From the NCBI GenBank assembly GCA_002633005.1, contig NMRA01001081.1, forward strand, positions 1 to 34,578: a stretch of 34,578 bases of DNA, in the 5' to 3' direction. Positions 32,640 to 34,578 of this stretch are shown here, one piece after another. Position 1 is the first letter of the stretch; every line of letters starts with the position of its first letter. Origin of the DNA: Phoronis australis. Taxonomy: Eukaryota > Phoronida > Phoronidae. Below the pieces are notes generated by a model. It worked only from the letters and a program-made list of their open reading frames with translations, did not search any database and was not told the origin of the DNA. The translations under genes were made by a program, and so were the position numbers.

Positions 32640-34578
32640 TAAGTCTTTTTTGCCGTCTTAATCGGTCTATTTCCACATCGCCTCGCATACGGTCGACCTT
32701 ACTTTGCCAAGAGGTGTCACGTTAACATGTGAGGAAGGTGAGAAACGACGCTAGCGACGTCAGTGGTTCATATGCAGAATGAATGCCGCTATGTTGCGGT
32801 GTATCGTTCCCGCTTGTCCGAACTAAGCAGCCGCGAGGAAAGCGAGTGTATCGTTTTTTTACTTCCTCGAGAGTCCAAAATGCTTAGGAAGTGGCTCATG
32901 GTAGTGAAGTGAAATGTACGCTGTAAATAGCAAGTGTGAGGCCGTGAAATATCTCCGTGTCTGTGGCCTGCAGACGACGTCGACAGTGCCTCACGAATGC
33001 CGGCTTACCAAATAACTCCATACGTTCCGTTGTCTGAGCTTGTTCACGGCGCCTCTCTAGTATTTCTTCATTACTGTATTCCTGTTCGTGATAATTGATA
33101 GCCTGTAAAACTTAACGATCCACCTGCGAAGTCGGTATTGATGAGCCGCTCTAGCTCGTCCTAAGTCGGGATTGCGAGTTGCCATGTTGGCGTTTATCAT
33201 ACTGAGCGTTCCGTTTCAAAATGAATTATTCTCACCCTAACCAATACTTACATAAAACTGAAACAAAATCTGTCTCATTAGATGCAATTTGTAATGCCTT
33301 TGGAGTGTTCGTGAGTACACGAAATGATTTGAGAAGCTAGCAATGAATAAATCACTGCGTTACCGGCTTTAGGTGCAATAAAACTAATTGACGGGACACC
33401 GCGAGGCCGTGTGAGCTCGTGCTAATTTAGTGTTTGCTGACAGAAACTGTTGTGAAACAACTCGATTTCCACCCTACGACCAGGTGTTAGGGGAATTTTT
33501 ATTTACATTTACTCAAATAATGATTGTCAATGTACAACTTCTGCCCTGACGGTGCTGTGGCCAAAGCGGAACTGAATTCGCAGCCCCCGACGAGTAAGTA
33601 GATTTGCAGTTTCGTGGCTAATTCACCAACATAATCACGTGCACGTTACTTTGGCTCACCAGTATAGTATTTTCTTGACTGGAAGTTTAGTTTCCACTGA
33701 ACTTTCGCTGGTTTGTTCGTGATGTCTGATCAGTTTCCGAGCCACTCGACTGGCCGGAATAACGAGTCAATCCGGCCGACCGCGACGGGCCGGATCGGGC
33801 TCCGAGCCACTGGCCAGGATAATAAGCGTTTTGTGTTTAGAACTCAGAAAATCACAAGTCTAAACAACACAGATCTAGGTTCTCCTGTCTGTATCTCACG
33901 GAAAATACTTCGAAATTATCTCCGAACACACCCCAAACTCCTGCTACGGACCTTATTGGCCTCCCGAACTTTGTCATAGGCAACGGTGTGTCCAAATACC
34001 AATAAATCCGTAAGAGCGAAATAAAACTACACGTTTTTGTAAGAACTCGGTGTATTTTTAAGGGTTTTACATCGAAGTTTGATGATTTATTGGTGCTAAA
34101 CGATGATTCCAAGCGATAAGCTGACACCAGTAACCCGTGTTGTGAACTGCTGAACAGAATGCTTGTGAAACCGATGACGTAATAGCGGAGTTGCAACGCC
34201 GCCATATTGGAAATGGGTCAGAATGTTGCATTGTGGTTAAGCCGGTAAACAAGTACGTCGGCAAGCGTGGGGGCGAACCGGCCACAGGGAGGTTATACGT
34301 GTTGTGTGCCTGGCATGCTATAATACCAGTTAGCGAAATAAAAAATTTAGTTACTACCTGTTTCCCAAGGATCAAGAACTGCGTTAAACATGGGTCAGAG
34401 ACATCGGTAGAGCTGGTAGCAAAGGCCGACTTCGTGAATTCTTTCCGACTTCGTAGCATAAAGTGTGCAGCGCTCATTTTGAGGGCGGCAAGAAAACGTA
34501 TCTTAGAAACTGCCCAACAATATCTCCCTTCAAAGAAACAGTAACAAATACTCCACGGCGGTTGGTAGTGAAAAAAAA
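32640..34578. other. Non-coding sequence to the window end, nothing recognised
   Basis: No exon of SQLE or other gene could be supported. Open frames on + (33713-33979, 34191-34544) and - (33852-34205, 34067-34477) overlap one another and match no family I know. A short imperfect duplication TCCGAGCCACT...GGCC.G.ATAA lies at about 33737-33828. Confidence 0.5.

Noticed and set aside
34067-34544. Overlapping + (117 aa) and - (136 aa) frames at the window end
   Set aside because: Neither resembles a known family or the missing SQLE part, and they overlap on opposite strands.

Overview
The window is eukaryotic, from an invertebrate animal. Genes are split by GT-AG introns, spacing is wide, and several transposon families are present. 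A squalene monooxygenase gene argues against insects and nematodes, which lack sterol synthesis. A deuterostome, lophotrochozoan or cnidarian fits, but I cannot name the species. Three single 'n' positions (873, 1735, 3334) mark unresolved assembly joints.

Layout. 1-3333 is a degenerate 10-bp minisatellite with a ~1-kb higher-order period. 3335-6349 is non-coding sequence upstream of the first gene. 6350-18463 carries a complete tau-tubulin kinase (TTBK) gene on the + strand. Seven coding exons, all joined in phase, encode 1150 residues: a CK1-superfamily kinase domain and a long acidic, Ser/Thr-rich tail. Its introns hold a 1.5-kb inverted-repeat transposon, a 33-bp G-rich minisatellite and a decayed repeat family containing CTCF-like motifs.

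18464-28181 is a 9.7-kb intergenic region. It holds possible poly(A) signals, a likely tRNA-derived SINE, an eight-copy 45-bp array whose units carry an E-box and nuclear-receptor-like half-sites, a non-LTR retrotransposon remnant (minus strand) and a THAP-domain (P-element-like) transposon remnant inside ~320-bp inverted repeats. From 28182 a second + strand gene begins: the 5' part of squalene monooxygenase (SQLE). Three exons are visible (membrane anchor, FAD-binding Rossmann motif, and the segment with the HH motif), and the first intron appears to be a GC-AG intron. The remaining exons were not found in the last 4.3 kb, which holds a palindromic ATGTAA-type cluster, a simple repeat and a decayed hAT transposase (minus strand).

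The two genes have unrelated roles (cytoskeletal/ciliary kinase; sterol synthesis), and nothing here suggests they work together. The least ordinary material is in the repeats: three tandem arrays (10, 33 and 45 bp) whose periods leave both strands largely open, the regulatory-motif-bearing 45-mer array, and the fold-back THAP element.
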